A DNA stretch of 39,005 nucleotides from Burkholderiales bacterium (lineage in GTDB: Bacteria; Pseudomonadota; Gammaproteobacteria; Burkholderiales; SG8-39), in NCBI GenBank assembly GCA_014860395.1, contig JACZJU010000020.1:1-39005 (forward strand), in the 5' to 3' direction. A program made the translations under genes and the position numbers. Position 1 is the stretch's first letter; each line of letters opens with the position of its first letter. Under the pieces are notes generated by a model. It was given only the letters and a program-made list of their open reading frames with translations. It was not told the DNA's origin and ran no database searches. Below, in pieces: positions 25,987 through 34,573 of this stretch.

Positions 25987-28382
25987 AATTCTCCGAACTC
26001 TGGCTGCGCAGTTTCGTTGATCCGGCCATGTCCACGGCGGAGCTGGCGCACGCCCTCACTATGGCGGGACTGGAAGTGGAGTCGCTTACGCCGGCCGCGG
26101 CGCCGTGTTCGGGCGTGGTGGTGGGCGAAATACTCGAAGTGGCGCGCCACCCCAATGCAGACCGTCTGTCACTGTGCAAAGTCAACGTGGGCGAGCCAGC
26201 GCCGCTCTCCATCGTGTGCGGCGCGCCCAACGTCGTTGCAGGCATGCGCGTGCCTTGCGCGCGCATCGGGGCGCGCCTGACCGGCCCCGAAGGGAAGGCA
26301 TTCGAAATAAAACGTTCGAGCCTGCGCGGCGTCGAGAGCCAGGGCATGCTGTGCTCGGCGAAGGAACTGGGAATCGACGATGACCATAGCGGCATCCTGC
26401 CACTCGCAGCCGATGCGTCCATAGGCCGCGATGTGCGCGAAGTGCTTCAGCTCGACGACACCGTGTTCACGCTCAAGCTCACGCCGAACCGCGCCGACTG
26501 CCTTAGCCTGCTCGGGGTCGCGCGTGAAGTGGCCGCCATCACCGGCGCCGCATTCAATGCGCCCGCTTTCGCGCCGGTCGCGGCGAAGAGCGACGCGCGG
26601 CATCCGGTGAAGATTTCCGCCGCGGACGGCTGCGGGCGCTTCACCGGCCGGGTGATCCGCAACGTCGACGCCGCCGCACCTGTGCCCGAGTGGATGAAGC
26701 AGCGCCTCGCGCGCGCCGGCCAGCGCTCGATCTCGGCGCTGGTGGATGTGACCAACTACGTCATGCTCGAACTCGGGCGCCCGCTGCACGTCTATGATCT
26801 GGACAAATTGCAGGGCGGCATTGACGTGCGTTTCGGACGCAAGGGCGAGCAGGTCAAGCTGCTGAACGAACAGACCGTCGAGGTGGACGAGGGCGTCCTG
26901 TGCATTTCCGATAGCTCGGGTCCGATCGGGTTGGCCGGCATCATGGGCGGCGATTCGACCAAGGCCGAGACCGACAGCAGGAACATCTATCTCGAGTCGG
27001 CGTTTTTCTTTCCCGACGCAATCGCGGGGCGCACGCGCCGCTACAACTTCACCAGCGACGCCGCGCATCGCTTCGAGCGCGGCGTCGACTTCGCCAACAA
27101 TGTCGCCGGCATAGAGCGCGCGACCGAACTGATACTCGCAATCTGTGGCGGCGAGCCGGGACCGACCGTCGATGACGTGGCGCGGTTGCCCGAGTGGAAG
27201 CCGGTGCACGTGCGCAGCGCGCGCGCGGCGCGCATCCTCGGCATAGACGTGAGCGACGCCGAAATCGCGGCGATCTTCTCGCGCCTGGGCCTGGCCAGCG
27301 CGAAGACCGCGGACGGCTTCGACGTGACGCCGCCCTCGTACCGATTCGACATCGCGATCGAGGAAGACCTGATCGAGGAAATCGCGCGCATCCACGGCTA
27401 CGAGCGCATCCCGGCCAACCAGCCGCACGCGCGCGCCGCCATGTCGGCGCAGCGCGAAGGCGTGCGCCCGCTGATGCGGGTGAAGGAAGCGGTTGCCGCG
27501 CGCGACTACCAGGAGGTCGTCAACTTCAGCTTCGTCGAAGCCGCCTGGGAACATGATTTCTGCGGCAACGACGCGCCGGTGAGGCTGCTCAATCCGATTT
27601 CGAGCCAGCTCTCGGTCATGCGTTCCGGGCTCGCGGGCAGTCTCGTTGCCAACGTGCGCTACAACCTCAACCGCAAGCAGGACAGGGTGCGCACGTTCGA
27701 GATCGGGCGGGTCTTCTGCGACGATGCGAGCGTAGCCGACGGGCCGCTCACGGTGGCCGGCATTGCCCAGCCGCTCAAGCTTGGCGGCATCGCCTATGGG
27801 CCGGCCTACCCGGAGCAATGGGGATCGCCTGAGCGCAAGGTCGATTTCTACGACGTCAAGGGCGATATCGAGAGCTTGCTCGCGCCGGCGAAGGCACGGT
27901 TCGAGCCCACGGCGCACCCCGCGCTGCATCCCGGGCGTGCAGCCCGAGTGCTGATTGACGAAAAGCCCATCGGCTGGCTCGGCGAACTGCATCCGCGCTG
28001 GCAGCAAAAATACGAATTGCCACAGGCTCCCATTCTGTTCGAGCTTGACCTGGATGCGTTGCTCGCTTCGCCAATGCCCGTCTGCCGCGAGGTATCGAAG
28101 TTTCCGCCCGTGATCCGTGACCTGGCGGTGGTGGTGGATGAAGCCGTGCCGGCACAAGCGCTGCTCGAGGCGATGCAAAGCGCCGGTCCGGCCGTGGTGC
28201 AACAGCTCCGGCTGTTTGACTTATACCGCGGAAAAGGGGTGGCCGCAGGCAAAAAAAGCCTTGCATTTCGGGTAGTTATGCAAGATACTTCGAAAACGCT
28301 GACCGACCTGGAGACGGAGGCAGCGATGGCGCAACTGCTGCAGCTTCTCGACCAGCGCTTCGGCGCCAAATTGCGTACCTAG
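25983..28382 (+). CDS. pheT: Phenylalanyl-tRNA synthetase beta subunit
   Basis: This subunit binds tRNA-Phe and edits mischarged Tyr-tRNA. The 799 residues show the usual order: an N-terminal EMAP-like tRNA-binding domain (about 40-150, [15 protein letters not shown]), the B3/4 editing domain (about 210-390, [20 protein letters not shown]), B5 (about 400-470), the catalytic-like core, and the C-terminal FDX-ACB domain (about 705-799, [18 protein letters not shown]). The start at 25983 overlaps the pheS stop by four bases; an open frame before it is only pheS in another register. Confidence 0.97.
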   Translation: MKFSELWLRSFVDPAMSTAELAHALTMAGLEVESLTPAAAPCSGVVVGEILEVARHPNADRLSLCKVNVGEPAPLSIVCGAPNVVAGMRVPCARIGARLTGPEGKAFEIKRSSLRGVESQGMLCSAKELGIDDDHSGILPLAADASIGRDVREVLQLDDTVFTLKLTPNRADCLSLLGVAREVAAITGAAFNAPAFAPVAAKSDARHPVKISAADGCGRFTGRVIRNVDAAAPVPEWMKQRLARAGQRSISALVDVTNYVMLELGRPLHVYDLDKLQGGIDVRFGRKGEQVKLLNEQTVEVDEGVLCISDSSGPIGLAGIMGGDSTKAETDSRNIYLESAFFFPDAIAGRTRRYNFTSDAAHRFERGVDFANNVAGIERATELILAICGGEPGPTVDDVARLPEWKPVHVRSARAARILGIDVSDAEIAAIFSRLGLASAKTADGFDVTPPSYRFDIAIEEDLIEEIARIHGYERIPANQPHARAAMSAQREGVRPLMRVKEAVAARDYQEVVNFSFVEAAWEHDFCGNDAPVRLLNPISSQLSVMRSGLAGSLVANVRYNLNRKQDRVRTFEIGRVFCDDASVADGPLTVAGIAQPLKLGGIAYGPAYPEQWGSPERKVDFYDVKGDIESLLAPAKARFEPTAHPALHPGRAARVLIDEKPIGWLGELHPRWQQKYELPQAPILFELDLDALLASPMPVCREVSKFPPVIRDLAVVVDEAVPAQALLEAMQSAGPAVVQQLRLFDLYRGKGVAAGKKSLAFRVVMQDTSKTLTDLETEAAMAQLLQLLDQRFGAKLRT

Positions 28383-28391
28383 GGAGAAAAA

Positions 28392-28706
28392 ATGACGTTA
28401 ACCAAAGCCGAGTTGGCTGACTTTTTGTTTGAAAAAGTCGGCCTAAACAAGCGCGAAGCCAAGGATATGGTCGAAACATTCTTCGAAGAAATCCGTGCTG
28501 CGCTGGAAAGCGGCGACAGCGTAAAGCTGTCCGGGTTCGGCAACTTCCAACTGCGCAACAAACCGCAGCGTCCTGGGCGCAACCCCAAGACCGGGGAAGA
28601 GATACCGATCACCGCGCGGCGCGTTGTCACTTTCCACGCCAGCCAGAAATTGAAGGCACTGGTGGAAAAGGCCAATCGTGGAAAGCCACAGCAACCACAG
28701 CAGTGA
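28392..28706 (+). CDS. ihfA: Integration host factor alpha subunit
   Basis: This is one half of the IHF heterodimer, a sequence-specific DNA-bending protein that shapes promoters and recombination sites. The 104-residue product opens [20 protein letters not shown] and has the DNA-contacting arm with the intercalating proline in [15 protein letters not shown], followed by [22 protein letters not shown] lies six bases before the ATG. Its position directly after pheT is conserved in proteobacteria. The 3' end overlaps the next gene. Confidence 0.97.
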   Translation: MTLTKAELADFLFEKVGLNKREAKDMVETFFEEIRAALESGDSVKLSGFGNFQLRNKPQRPGRNPKTGEEIPITARRVVTFHASQKLKALVEKANRGKPQQPQQ

Positions 28707-29061
28707 TCTGCCGCCGATTCCGGCGAAGCGCTATTTCACCATCGGCGAGGTGAGCGAACTGTGCGGCGTCAAGCCGCACGTCCTGCGCTACTGGGAGCAG
28801 GAGTTCACCCAACTGAAGCCCGTCAAGCGCCGTGGCAATCGGCGTTACTATCAGCATCATGAAGTGCTGTTGATCAGGCGCATCCGCGATCTCCTGTACG
28901 AGCAGGGGTTCACCATCAGCGGCGCGCGCAACCGCCTGGACGAGAGCGGGGTCGGCGGCGGCCGCGCGCAGGCCGCGCGAGCAGAGCAAGGCAAGGTCGA
29001 TCTGGCCGCGATCCGGAGCGAGCTCAAGAGCATCATCGAATCGCTTGAAAGCCGCGTCTGA
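28678..29061 (+). CDS. MerR-family transcriptional regulator
   Basis: This 127-residue protein has a MerR-type winged-helix at about residues 17-85 ([20 protein letters not shown], then [22 protein letters not shown]) followed by a short helical dimerisation tail and no ligand-binding domain. MerR-like genes of this kind commonly follow ihfA in gamma- and betaproteobacteria, and their targets are generally unknown. The chosen start is GTG at 28678, overlapping ihfA by 29 nt; GTGGAAAGCC gives no decisive ribosome-binding site, so the first codons are uncertain. It could sense no effector and act as a constitutive regulator. Confidence 0.88.
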   Translation: MESHSNHSSDLPPIPAKRYFTIGEVSELCGVKPHVLRYWEQEFTQLKPVKRRGNRRYYQHHEVLLIRRIRDLLYEQGFTISGARNRLDESGVGGGRAQAARAEQGKVDLAAIRSELKSIIESLESRV

Positions 29062-29102
29062 ATTGCGGATCCAAGCATTGCTGGTTTTGGTTCGGGCCGG
29101 CG

Positions 29103-29111
29103 TGATAAAAT
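29103..29111 (+). promoter_or_regulatory. Extended -10 promoter element of tRNA-Pro
   Basis: TGATAAAAT (TG-n-TAAAAT) lies 10 bases before the mature 5' end of the tRNA. No good -35 was found at 17 nt (GGTTTT is the best), in keeping with an extended -10 promoter. Confidence 0.55.
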
Positions 29112-29120
29112 TAGCATCTT

Positions 29121-29197
<77 letters not shown>

Positions 29198-29217
29198 CAA
29201 TTCAAGAACTTAGGAGT

Positions 29218-29235
29218 AGCGCCCGCCTGGGCGCT
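29218..29235. terminator. Short GC hairpin downstream of tRNA-Pro
   Basis: AGCGCCC (29218-29224), loop GCCT, GGGCGCT (29229-29235), followed by TAGAGTC. It is placed where a tRNA-Pro terminator would be, but lacks a U-tract. Confidence 0.4.
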
Positions 29236-29251
29236 TAGAGTCGGTAACAAA

Positions 29252-29283
29252 ACGAGGGGATATCTCCCCTCGTGCTCCCCTAG
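29252..29283 (-). repeat. G-rich palindromic intergenic repeat, copy D (minus orientation)
   Basis: Read on the minus strand: CTAGGGGAG box, then ACGAGGGG, loop AGATAT, CCCCTCGT (a perfect 8-bp stem, 29252-29259 with 29266-29273), then TTTTGTTAC. Relative to copy A, one stem pair has changed on both sides (T-A to C-G), which is compensatory. Confidence 0.8.
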
Positions 29284-29289
29284 ATCTGA

Positions 29290-29315
29290 CCGTAACAAAA
29301 TGACTTTTGTTACGG
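29290..29315. repeat. Perfect 11-bp inverted repeat
   Basis: CCGTAACAAAA (29290-29300), loop TGAC, TTTTGTTACGG (29305-29315). The GTAACAAAA word also occurs at 29244-29252 next to repeat copy D. It may serve as a bidirectional terminator between tRNA-Pro and the kinase operon, but neither side has a clean U-tract. Confidence 0.6.
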
Positions 29316-29318
29316 ACT

Positions 29319-29335
29319 CTTAGAAATTTTCTAAG
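29319..29335. repeat. Perfect 8-bp palindrome with one-base spacer
   Basis: CTTAGAAA-T-TTTCTAAG. The spacing is too tight for an RNA hairpin loop, so a protein-binding dyad or cruciform is more likely than a terminator. It is AT-rich against its neighbourhood. Confidence 0.5.
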
Positions 29336-29457
29336 CTTTCCGCGGCGCAAGCGGCGTATGCACGTCGCTCAGCCGGTGGGGGTTGCAGGAAGGGCAGAGG
29401 CCGATGGCTTATTCGCGCCATCGTCGGCGCCCCGCCAAGTGGTCGCCTTTTGCAGTG

Positions 29458-30876
29458 TCATGCGGCTTGCGCCTGGATTTCCATGCTTGCATCTGTACGC
29501 TCCTGGGCGCCGCGCGATCGCCTCGGCAAAGTGATGGTGACCGTGGAACCCAGGCCCAGCTTGCTGTGAACGGATAGATTGCCGCCCATCAATTTGCAGT
29601 ACCGATATGCAAGAGGAAGCCCGAGCCTGACCTCGTTAGCGTACTTGCTTGCGGTTTCGTCTTCGGAACTGCCAAAGGTCTCGAATAGGCTCGCCATTCG
29701 CTCCTGCGCGATCCCGACTCCAGTGTCCTCGATCGATACGCTCCATGAGTCGTCCCGCATCGAGGCCGAGAACGTAATGCGACCGTTCTGCGTGAATTTC
29801 GCGGCATTGCTCAACAGGCCTTCGACAACACGCTGCACCTTCTGCGAATCGCAGACAATCCGTCCCGCGGGAGGCGGCCGCACAATCAGCTCGTTCCCAC
29901 TTGCAACGATGGATGGGCGGGATAGCGAAACCATGTTCTCAAAGAAGTCGGGAAATTCCAGTTCTTCGACGCGAAGTTCTGCCTTGCCGGCTTCCAGCCT
30001 CGACAGTTCGAGGAGGGCGTTGATGAGCCCAAGGAGCCTAAAACCGGCACTTCTGATCGCGGTCAGGTCCTTGCCCTTCTGTGTTTCTGTCTCACCGCTA
30101 TCCTCGATGAGGAGGTCACTGTAGCCAATGATCGCGTTGAGGGGATTTTTCAATTCATGGCCCATCTTGGCGAGAAAATCCGATTTTGCGAACAGGGCGC
30201 GCTGTGCCTGGGCGGTTGCGTCACGAAGCTTCTGTTCCGTCGCCAGATGGTGCTGAACCTCCTGCTCGAGCTCGCCCTGGGAAGATACGATGCTCGCAAA
30301 ATAGAGCGCCATCATCGAGACGTAGACGCTGGCGCAAACGAGCGATACCAAGCCGAGGATGACCAGGCCGTGGGGCGACACGGTTTCGCGAAACCCCAAC
30401 GCGCTATACCCGGCATAGAACAGCGCGAGGTTGGCGACGATAAGCGCTGTGACGATGATTCTCGTCGAGCGCTCGGGCAAGTAGAAGAAGGCGAGCAGCG
30501 GGACAGTAACCAGCCACGGCATGATCGGCGAACTGATGCCGCCATATAGATAAGAACTCCAAAAGATGCAAAACATCAGGTTTTGAATCGAAATCAATGC
30601 CAGCGGAATGTACCAACCCGTCAGCCGCAAGACAATGGGATACAGCCAGAAGGCAGAGATGCTAAGGAATAATATCCACCAGGAAAGGTCGGCCTGCGCC
30701 CCGACATACAACACGGACAGGGACATCGTATGCCCCAGAAACGGACCGAAAAAATGACTGAACAGAAACATCCGCACGGCCTGCAGGGTGTTCCGAGATT
30801 GCTTTAAACGTGCGGGGATGAACCAATCGACCAACGCGTTCAGTCTTGGAACGAAAATTCTGAGCCCATTTCCCAT
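29458..30876 (-). CDS. Six-TM sensor histidine kinase (paralog 1)
   Basis: This is a membrane sensor kinase of 472 residues. Six hydrophobic segments occupy about residues 36-198, with the conserved YGGISSPIMPW between segments 3 and 4, then a short coiled coil and no HAMP or PAS domain. The HisKA H-box MGHELKNPLN puts the phospho-accepting histidine at H240. The HATPase domain has LLSNAAKFT (N box) and DTGVGIA (G1), but the second glycine-rich box reads RLGLPLA instead of GTGLGLA, so ATP binding may be altered. The next kinase has the same layout, with its histidine also at 240, so the pair arose by duplication. It is last in the receiver-AOS-kinase-kinase operon, 31 bp after paralog 2. The ligand is unknown. 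Confidence 0.9.
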   Translation of the reverse strand: MGNGLRIFVPRLNALVDWFIPARLKQSRNTLQAVRMFLFSHFFGPFLGHTMSLSVLYVGAQADLSWWILFLSISAFWLYPIVLRLTGWYIPLALISIQNLMFCIFWSSYLYGGISSPIMPWLVTVPLLAFFYLPERSTRIIVTALIVANLALFYAGYSALGFRETVSPHGLVILGLVSLVCASVYVSMMALYFASIVSSQGELEQEVQHHLATEQKLRDATAQAQRALFAKSDFLAKMGHELKNPLNAIIGYSDLLIEDSGETETQKGKDLTAIRSAGFRLLGLINALLELSRLEAGKAELRVEELEFPDFFENMVSLSRPSIVASGNELIVRPPPAGRIVCDSQKVQRVVEGLLSNAAKFTQNGRITFSASMRDDSWSVSIEDTGVGIAQERMASLFETFGSSEDETASKYANEVRLGLPLAYRYCKLMGGNLSVHSKLGLGSTVTITLPRRSRGAQERTDASMEIQAQAA

Positions 30877-30907
30877 CGAATTTACCCGTTCACGTTGATA
30901 GGAGCCG

Positions 30908-32299
30908 TCACGCTGCGGCGGCGACTGCCTGCGCGACGGCCGGAAGTCGAAGAGTGAATTCTGATCCGCGACCCAGTCGGCTTTCCACCGAAATTTCGCC
31001 GTTGAGCAGTTTTGCGAGTTGCTGACTCACGGCGAGGCCCAATCCAGTTCCACCATACAGGTTCGAGTTGACCTGATTGAAACTCTTGAAAAGGCCCGGA
31101 ATTGCCTCCGTCGGAATACCTATCCCGGTATCTTGCACAGAGAAAAGTACCTGTTCGCGATTCCCTTCTTTTTGGCGACTCGTGCGCAACACCACTTTGC
31201 CGTTCCTGGTGAATTTGCCCGCATTGCCAAGGAGGTTGATCAAAATCTGCCGCAACCGAATATCGTCTGTTTGAATCATCCCGAGCTCGCCATGCTTCTC
31301 AAGTGCAAACGTGTTCCCATTATGCGAAATCAGATTTCGGCACGTTGCGGACACCTCCTCGAGGCAGCGGTCGAGATCGACCGGATGAAGACATAATTCT
31401 ACGTCTTCTGAGTCGGCCTTCGGCATTTGCAGGACATCCGAGACCAACGACAAGAGGTGGCGGCCCGCGTTGTTGATGGAACGCAATTCCTCGGCGTCCG
31501 TCGCCTGGTCGCTCGCCTCGGTGTCCTCCAGCAGGATTTCGCTGTAGCCGATGATGGCATTCAGCGGGGTCCGAAGCTGATGACTCATCTTCGCCAAAAA
31601 GACGGCCTTGGCTTCATTGGCGCGTTCAGCATCGTGCTTGGCGATTCGCAGCTTCGCCGCCGTTTCGTGATGCTTCTCGATTTCCAGTTGCAGCGCCGAC
31701 TGTGCGACCATGACATAGGCGTAGTAGATCGCCATCATCGAGTTGTAAACGGTGGCGGCACAAACGGAAATCATGCCGACGGTGGAAAGATCGTGAATCG
31801 CTACTCGCTCAGGAAATGAGCCATTCATGAGATAGGCCGTGGAGAAGGCCGCCAGGTTTGCGCCAATGATGCCAAGCACCAGAAGCGGCCGCTCGCTCAA
31901 ATAGAAGAATCCGAGCAACTGCGCAGTCAGGAACCACGGCATGAATGGGGAACTTACCCCGCCGTAAAAGTAAGATCCGAATACGCTGATGGAGATTAGG
32001 ACACAAAAGGAAATGAGGGCGGGCTTGTACAAATTGCGCGCCAGCTTGAGCGCGAACGGCAAAGTCCAGAATGAGCCGCACGCGACGCATATGGTCCAAA
32101 AGACCCAATCGTGTGCAGGTTGTATGCGATAGAGGTATACCAGGCTTGCGAAGCCGCTGAATGGTCCCAGGACGTGGCTGATGACGAAAATTCTCGCCCG
32201 CCAAAGAGTTGCGGTACTCTCTCCAAGCTCGGCCGGAACGAACCAATCGACGGCGCCGATCAGGCGATCGGACACCTCTTGTTTTTCCTCGGAGCGCAT
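30908..32299 (-). CDS. Six-TM sensor histidine kinase (paralog 2)
   Basis: This is a 463-residue membrane sensor kinase with the same architecture as its neighbour: VDWFVP near residue 17, six hydrophobic segments over about 35-198, and YGGVSSPFMPW near 112. The H-box MSHQLRTPLN gives H240. The HATPase domain has an intact N box (NLLGNAGKFT), G1 (DTGIGIP) and G2 (GTGLGLAV). The start at 32299 is preferred over 32338 because it avoids overlapping the AOS gene (7-bp gap) and aligns the catalytic histidine exactly with paralog 1. There is no receiver domain, so phosphotransfer to the single-domain receiver encoded first in the operon is likely. Confidence 0.9.
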   Translation of the reverse strand: MRSEEKQEVSDRLIGAVDWFVPAELGESTATLWRARIFVISHVLGPFSGFASLVYLYRIQPAHDWVFWTICVACGSFWTLPFALKLARNLYKPALISFCVLISISVFGSYFYGGVSSPFMPWFLTAQLLGFFYLSERPLLVLGIIGANLAAFSTAYLMNGSFPERVAIHDLSTVGMISVCAATVYNSMMAIYYAYVMVAQSALQLEIEKHHETAAKLRIAKHDAERANEAKAVFLAKMSHQLRTPLNAIIGYSEILLEDTEASDQATDAEELRSINNAGRHLLSLVSDVLQMPKADSEDVELCLHPVDLDRCLEEVSATCRNLISHNGNTFALEKHGELGMIQTDDIRLRQILINLLGNAGKFTRNGKVVLRTSRQKEGNREQVLFSVQDTGIGIPTEAIPGLFKSFNQVNSNLYGGTGLGLAVSQQLAKLLNGEISVESRLGRGSEFTLRLPAVAQAVAAAA

Positions 32300-32306
32300 G
32301 AATCGC

Positions 32307-33674
32307 CTAAGCGGCGGTAACAGTAGGGCGGGCGGCATCCGTAACTGCGGTAACTCCGGTCACTCCGCCAACTGCGGCCCGATATCGCGCGTACTCAACC
32401 TGCGCAAGATCGATCGCCGTGCGCAGCTTCGAGGCCAGCGCCTGCACGTTCTCGAGGCTGTGCGTAGGCATCATTTGGAGTCGCAAGCGGGCGTCGCCCT
32501 TGGCGACTGCCGGATACTCCACGAGGTTGGCAATGACTTCCAGCGCCGGCAGTTGTCGGCTCACCAGGCGCGCCAAGGCTTCGTCGCCGACAAGAACAGG
32601 AACGATTGGAGAGGGATTGCCCGTGTACTTCAGGCCTTCGGCATTCAATGCGTCACGCAGTTGGCCGATCCTTGTCATGAGCAGCGAGCGAAGTTGCTGA
32701 CCTTTTTCAGACTGAACGATTTCGAATACCTTCGTGACGGTAGCGGCCTGGGCCGGCGAGAGCGCGTTTGAGAACATCGCCGTGCTGCCGAAGTATTTCA
32801 GATACTGCTTTACCGCCACCGAATTGCAGGACACGAATCCGCCATTTGACGCGAACGTTTTCGAGAAACTTCCCATGACGATATCGATCTTGCCCAACAT
32901 GTCCTGCTCGCCAATGAAACCCCTGCCACCCGGGCCCATGGCACCCAAGTCATGAGCGACGTCAACAAGCAGCGTCGCCTCATACTCGTCGCACAGATTC
33001 TGCAGCGCTTTCAGATCCGGCGTGTCCGAATCCATCGAGAACAGACTCTCGGTCACCACGAGGATGCCATTTGTCGTGTCCTTGTCACGGATTCGTCTCA
33101 GATGGCGGCGAACGGAATCGACATTGAGGTGCCCATGCAAGTACACGTTGGGCGTTGCCGAGTAGGCGCCCTCCTGCAGGCACGCGTGAGCGAGTCCGTC
33201 CATCACAACGTGATCCGACGGCCGAACCAGTCCCTTGATCACCCCGTATCCGGCGGCCCAACCGGTTGGATAGAGTACCGTGTGATCGACGTTGAGGAAT
33301 CCGGAGATTGTTTCTTCCAATCGCAGGGAGTATTTGGTGTTTCCCGCCAAGGCCGATGAGCCGGCGCTGTGAATCCCGTACTCGTCGATAACTGCCTTGG
33401 CGACCTCTTTTATTTCGGGATCCGATGACAGACCCAGATAGTCCTGTGTGCCGAAGTTCAGTCCCGTGAATTGCATTCCGCTGTCGTCATGGGCCGTGCA
33501 AGTCGACAGTGGTGCCTTTTGCGTCGATTTCGAATAGGGCCACAGGCTTCTTTGCCGGCGCACCTCCGTCCATTCGTAAAAGGGGCCGACTCGAGCCATC
33601 AGGTCCGTTCCCTGAGGCGCGCGAAAGTCACGCGCGCTGCCTGTCAAAGCTTGGGTCAGATCACTTGTTGACAT
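32307..33674 (-). CDS. Alpha-oxoamine synthase family PLP enzyme (KBL/SPT/CqsA-like)
   Basis: This fold-type I PLP enzyme belongs to the family that condenses an amino acid with an acyl-CoA (ALAS, KBL, BioF, serine palmitoyltransferase, CqsA/LqsA). Counted from the ATG at 33674 (455 residues), landmarks are NFGTQDYLGLSSDP, GSSALAGNTKYSLRLEE, the PLP-stacking histidine in DGLAHACLQEGA, ESLFSMDSDTPDL, the PLP aspartate in VDVAHDLGAMGPGGRG (usually VDEAH) and the Schiff-base lysine K272 in GSFSKTFASNGG. A roughly 55-residue N-terminal extension (GPFYEWTEVRRQRSLWPY) precedes the core. AAGGGAG eight bases upstream supports 33674; an ATG at 33734 is the alternative. Product unknown; linkage to kinases and a receiver suggests a signal. 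Confidence 0.87.
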   Translation of the reverse strand: MSTSDLTQALTGSARDFRAPQGTDLMARVGPFYEWTEVRRQRSLWPYSKSTQKAPLSTCTAHDDSGMQFTGLNFGTQDYLGLSSDPEIKEVAKAVIDEYGIHSAGSSALAGNTKYSLRLEETISGFLNVDHTVLYPTGWAAGYGVIKGLVRPSDHVVMDGLAHACLQEGAYSATPNVYLHGHLNVDSVRRHLRRIRDKDTTNGILVVTESLFSMDSDTPDLKALQNLCDEYEATLLVDVAHDLGAMGPGGRGFIGEQDMLGKIDIVMGSFSKTFASNGGFVSCNSVAVKQYLKYFGSTAMFSNALSPAQAATVTKVFEIVQSEKGQQLRSLLMTRIGQLRDALNAEGLKYTGNPSPIVPVLVGDEALARLVSRQLPALEVIANLVEYPAVAKGDARLRLQMMPTHSLENVQALASKLRTAIDLAQVEYARYRAAVGGVTGVTAVTDAARPTVTAA

Positions 33675-33739
33675 AACACTGTCTCCCTTGTTGTGCTCTT
33701 GACGAGCAACGTTGCCATCATGGTGAAACTGCATTTGAC

Positions 33740-34159
33740 CTACTTACTGTTTGTTGCGCTCATTAAGCAGCCTTCGATCTTGCCCAGAAGGCGTGTCAGA
33801 TCGACAGGCTTGGTATCGAAGTTGGCGCAGCCCACCGCGACGCTTTTTTCCCGATCACTCTCAAGCGCATGGGCGGTCAACGCAATGATCGGTATATTTG
33901 ATGTCCTGACGTCGGCCTTGATGAGTCGTGTTGCCTGCCAGCCGTCCATCTCGCCCAATGCCACATCCATCAGGATGAGGTCGGGCTCTTCCGAAACCGC
34001 CATTGCGACGCCCGTGGCGCCATCCGGAGCGCCGCAGACCGAGAAGCCGCGGCGTTGCAGTCGCCGGGTTAGCATGTCGCGATTCGCGAAATCGTCTTCC
34101 ACCAGCAATATCTTCTTTGCCTGTGATGCCGGTTTACTGTCGTTGGGAATATCGCTCAT
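33740..34159 (-). CDS. Single-domain response regulator (CheY-like receiver)
   Basis: This 139-residue stand-alone receiver has no output domain. Acidic-pocket residues D22/D23, the phospho-accepting D65 in LILMDVALGEMDGW, T95 in ALTAHA and K117 in DTKPVD are all present, so it should be phosphorylatable. It is the first gene of the operon, before the AOS and both kinases. With no DNA-binding domain it must pass the signal by protein contact or act as a phosphate sink. The start codon lies directly against a duplicated promoter-region repeat, and no good Shine-Dalgarno sequence is seen, so the start is slightly uncertain. Confidence 0.9.
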   Translation of the reverse strand: MSDIPNDSKPASQAKKILLVEDDFANRDMLTRRLQRRGFSVCGAPDGATGVAMAVSEEPDLILMDVALGEMDGWQATRLIKADVRTSNIPIIALTAHALESDREKSVAVGCANFDTKPVDLTRLLGKIEGCLMSATNSK

Positions 34160-34160
34160 T

Positions 34161-34249
34161 TGACAATGGTACCCACTCGAAATTCAAGAGAGGCTAATTT
34201 GACAATATTTGACAATAGTATCCACTCGAAATTTAAGAAAGGCTCATCT
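34161..34249. repeat. Imperfect tandem repeat in the promoter region of the receiver operon
   Basis: Two copies of about 38 nt (34161-34198 and 34210-34247) share TTGACAAT, CCACTCGAAATT and AAG(A/G)(A/G)AGGCT with about five differences. An extra TTGACAAT-like word (34199-34206) lies between them. They sit directly before the receiver gene start on the minus strand, so they are candidate tandem operators or a duplicated promoter. Confidence 0.75.
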
Positions 34250-34573
34250 TGTTTCCAGAAGTGGCTCCGTTTGTTTGAACAGCAATCCCCGATTCTTGAT
34301 TCACCCCCAAATTCCGACGATACAGTCGGTTAGTTGGTCGGTATTGGCGCCGCGCCGCAGCCAGCTTCAGGCAGGCAGCCAAAATCCGACGCGCTCCCGA
34401 TTACCCAAGCGATTGCGCAACCGGACAACAGCCAAGCGCTTAACCCCAAAATCAATAGGAACGTTCCCGCGCTCTCCTTTCTGTAGGTCGCTCCCAGAGC
34501 GGCAACAGGACAGTCGCACCGCTAGACGCCGCACCATTAGACCTGTTATCGACATGATCGTCGAAAGGTTTAG
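34250..34573. other. Non-coding stretch upstream of the receiver operon
   Basis: No supported gene is seen. An open frame on the plus strand (34209-34583, 124 codons) is rich in Arg and Ser, lacks a ribosome-binding site and has no recognisable family, so it is taken as chance. No terminator or known RNA was recognised. Confidence 0.5.

Larger units (their letters stand above)
29198..29457. other. Intergenic region between tRNA-Pro and the kinase operon, rich in palindromes
   Basis: No gene is visible in these 260 bp. They hold, in order, a 7-bp hairpin (29218-29235), repeat copy D (29252-29283), an 11-bp hairpin (29290-29315) and an 8-bp palindrome (29319-29335). The last 120 bases, before the kinase stop, show nothing notable. 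Confidence 0.7.

Noticed and set aside
26169..28202. 677-codon minus-strand open frame opposite pheT
   Set aside because: It is an antisense shadow of an essential synthetase subunit with intact domains.
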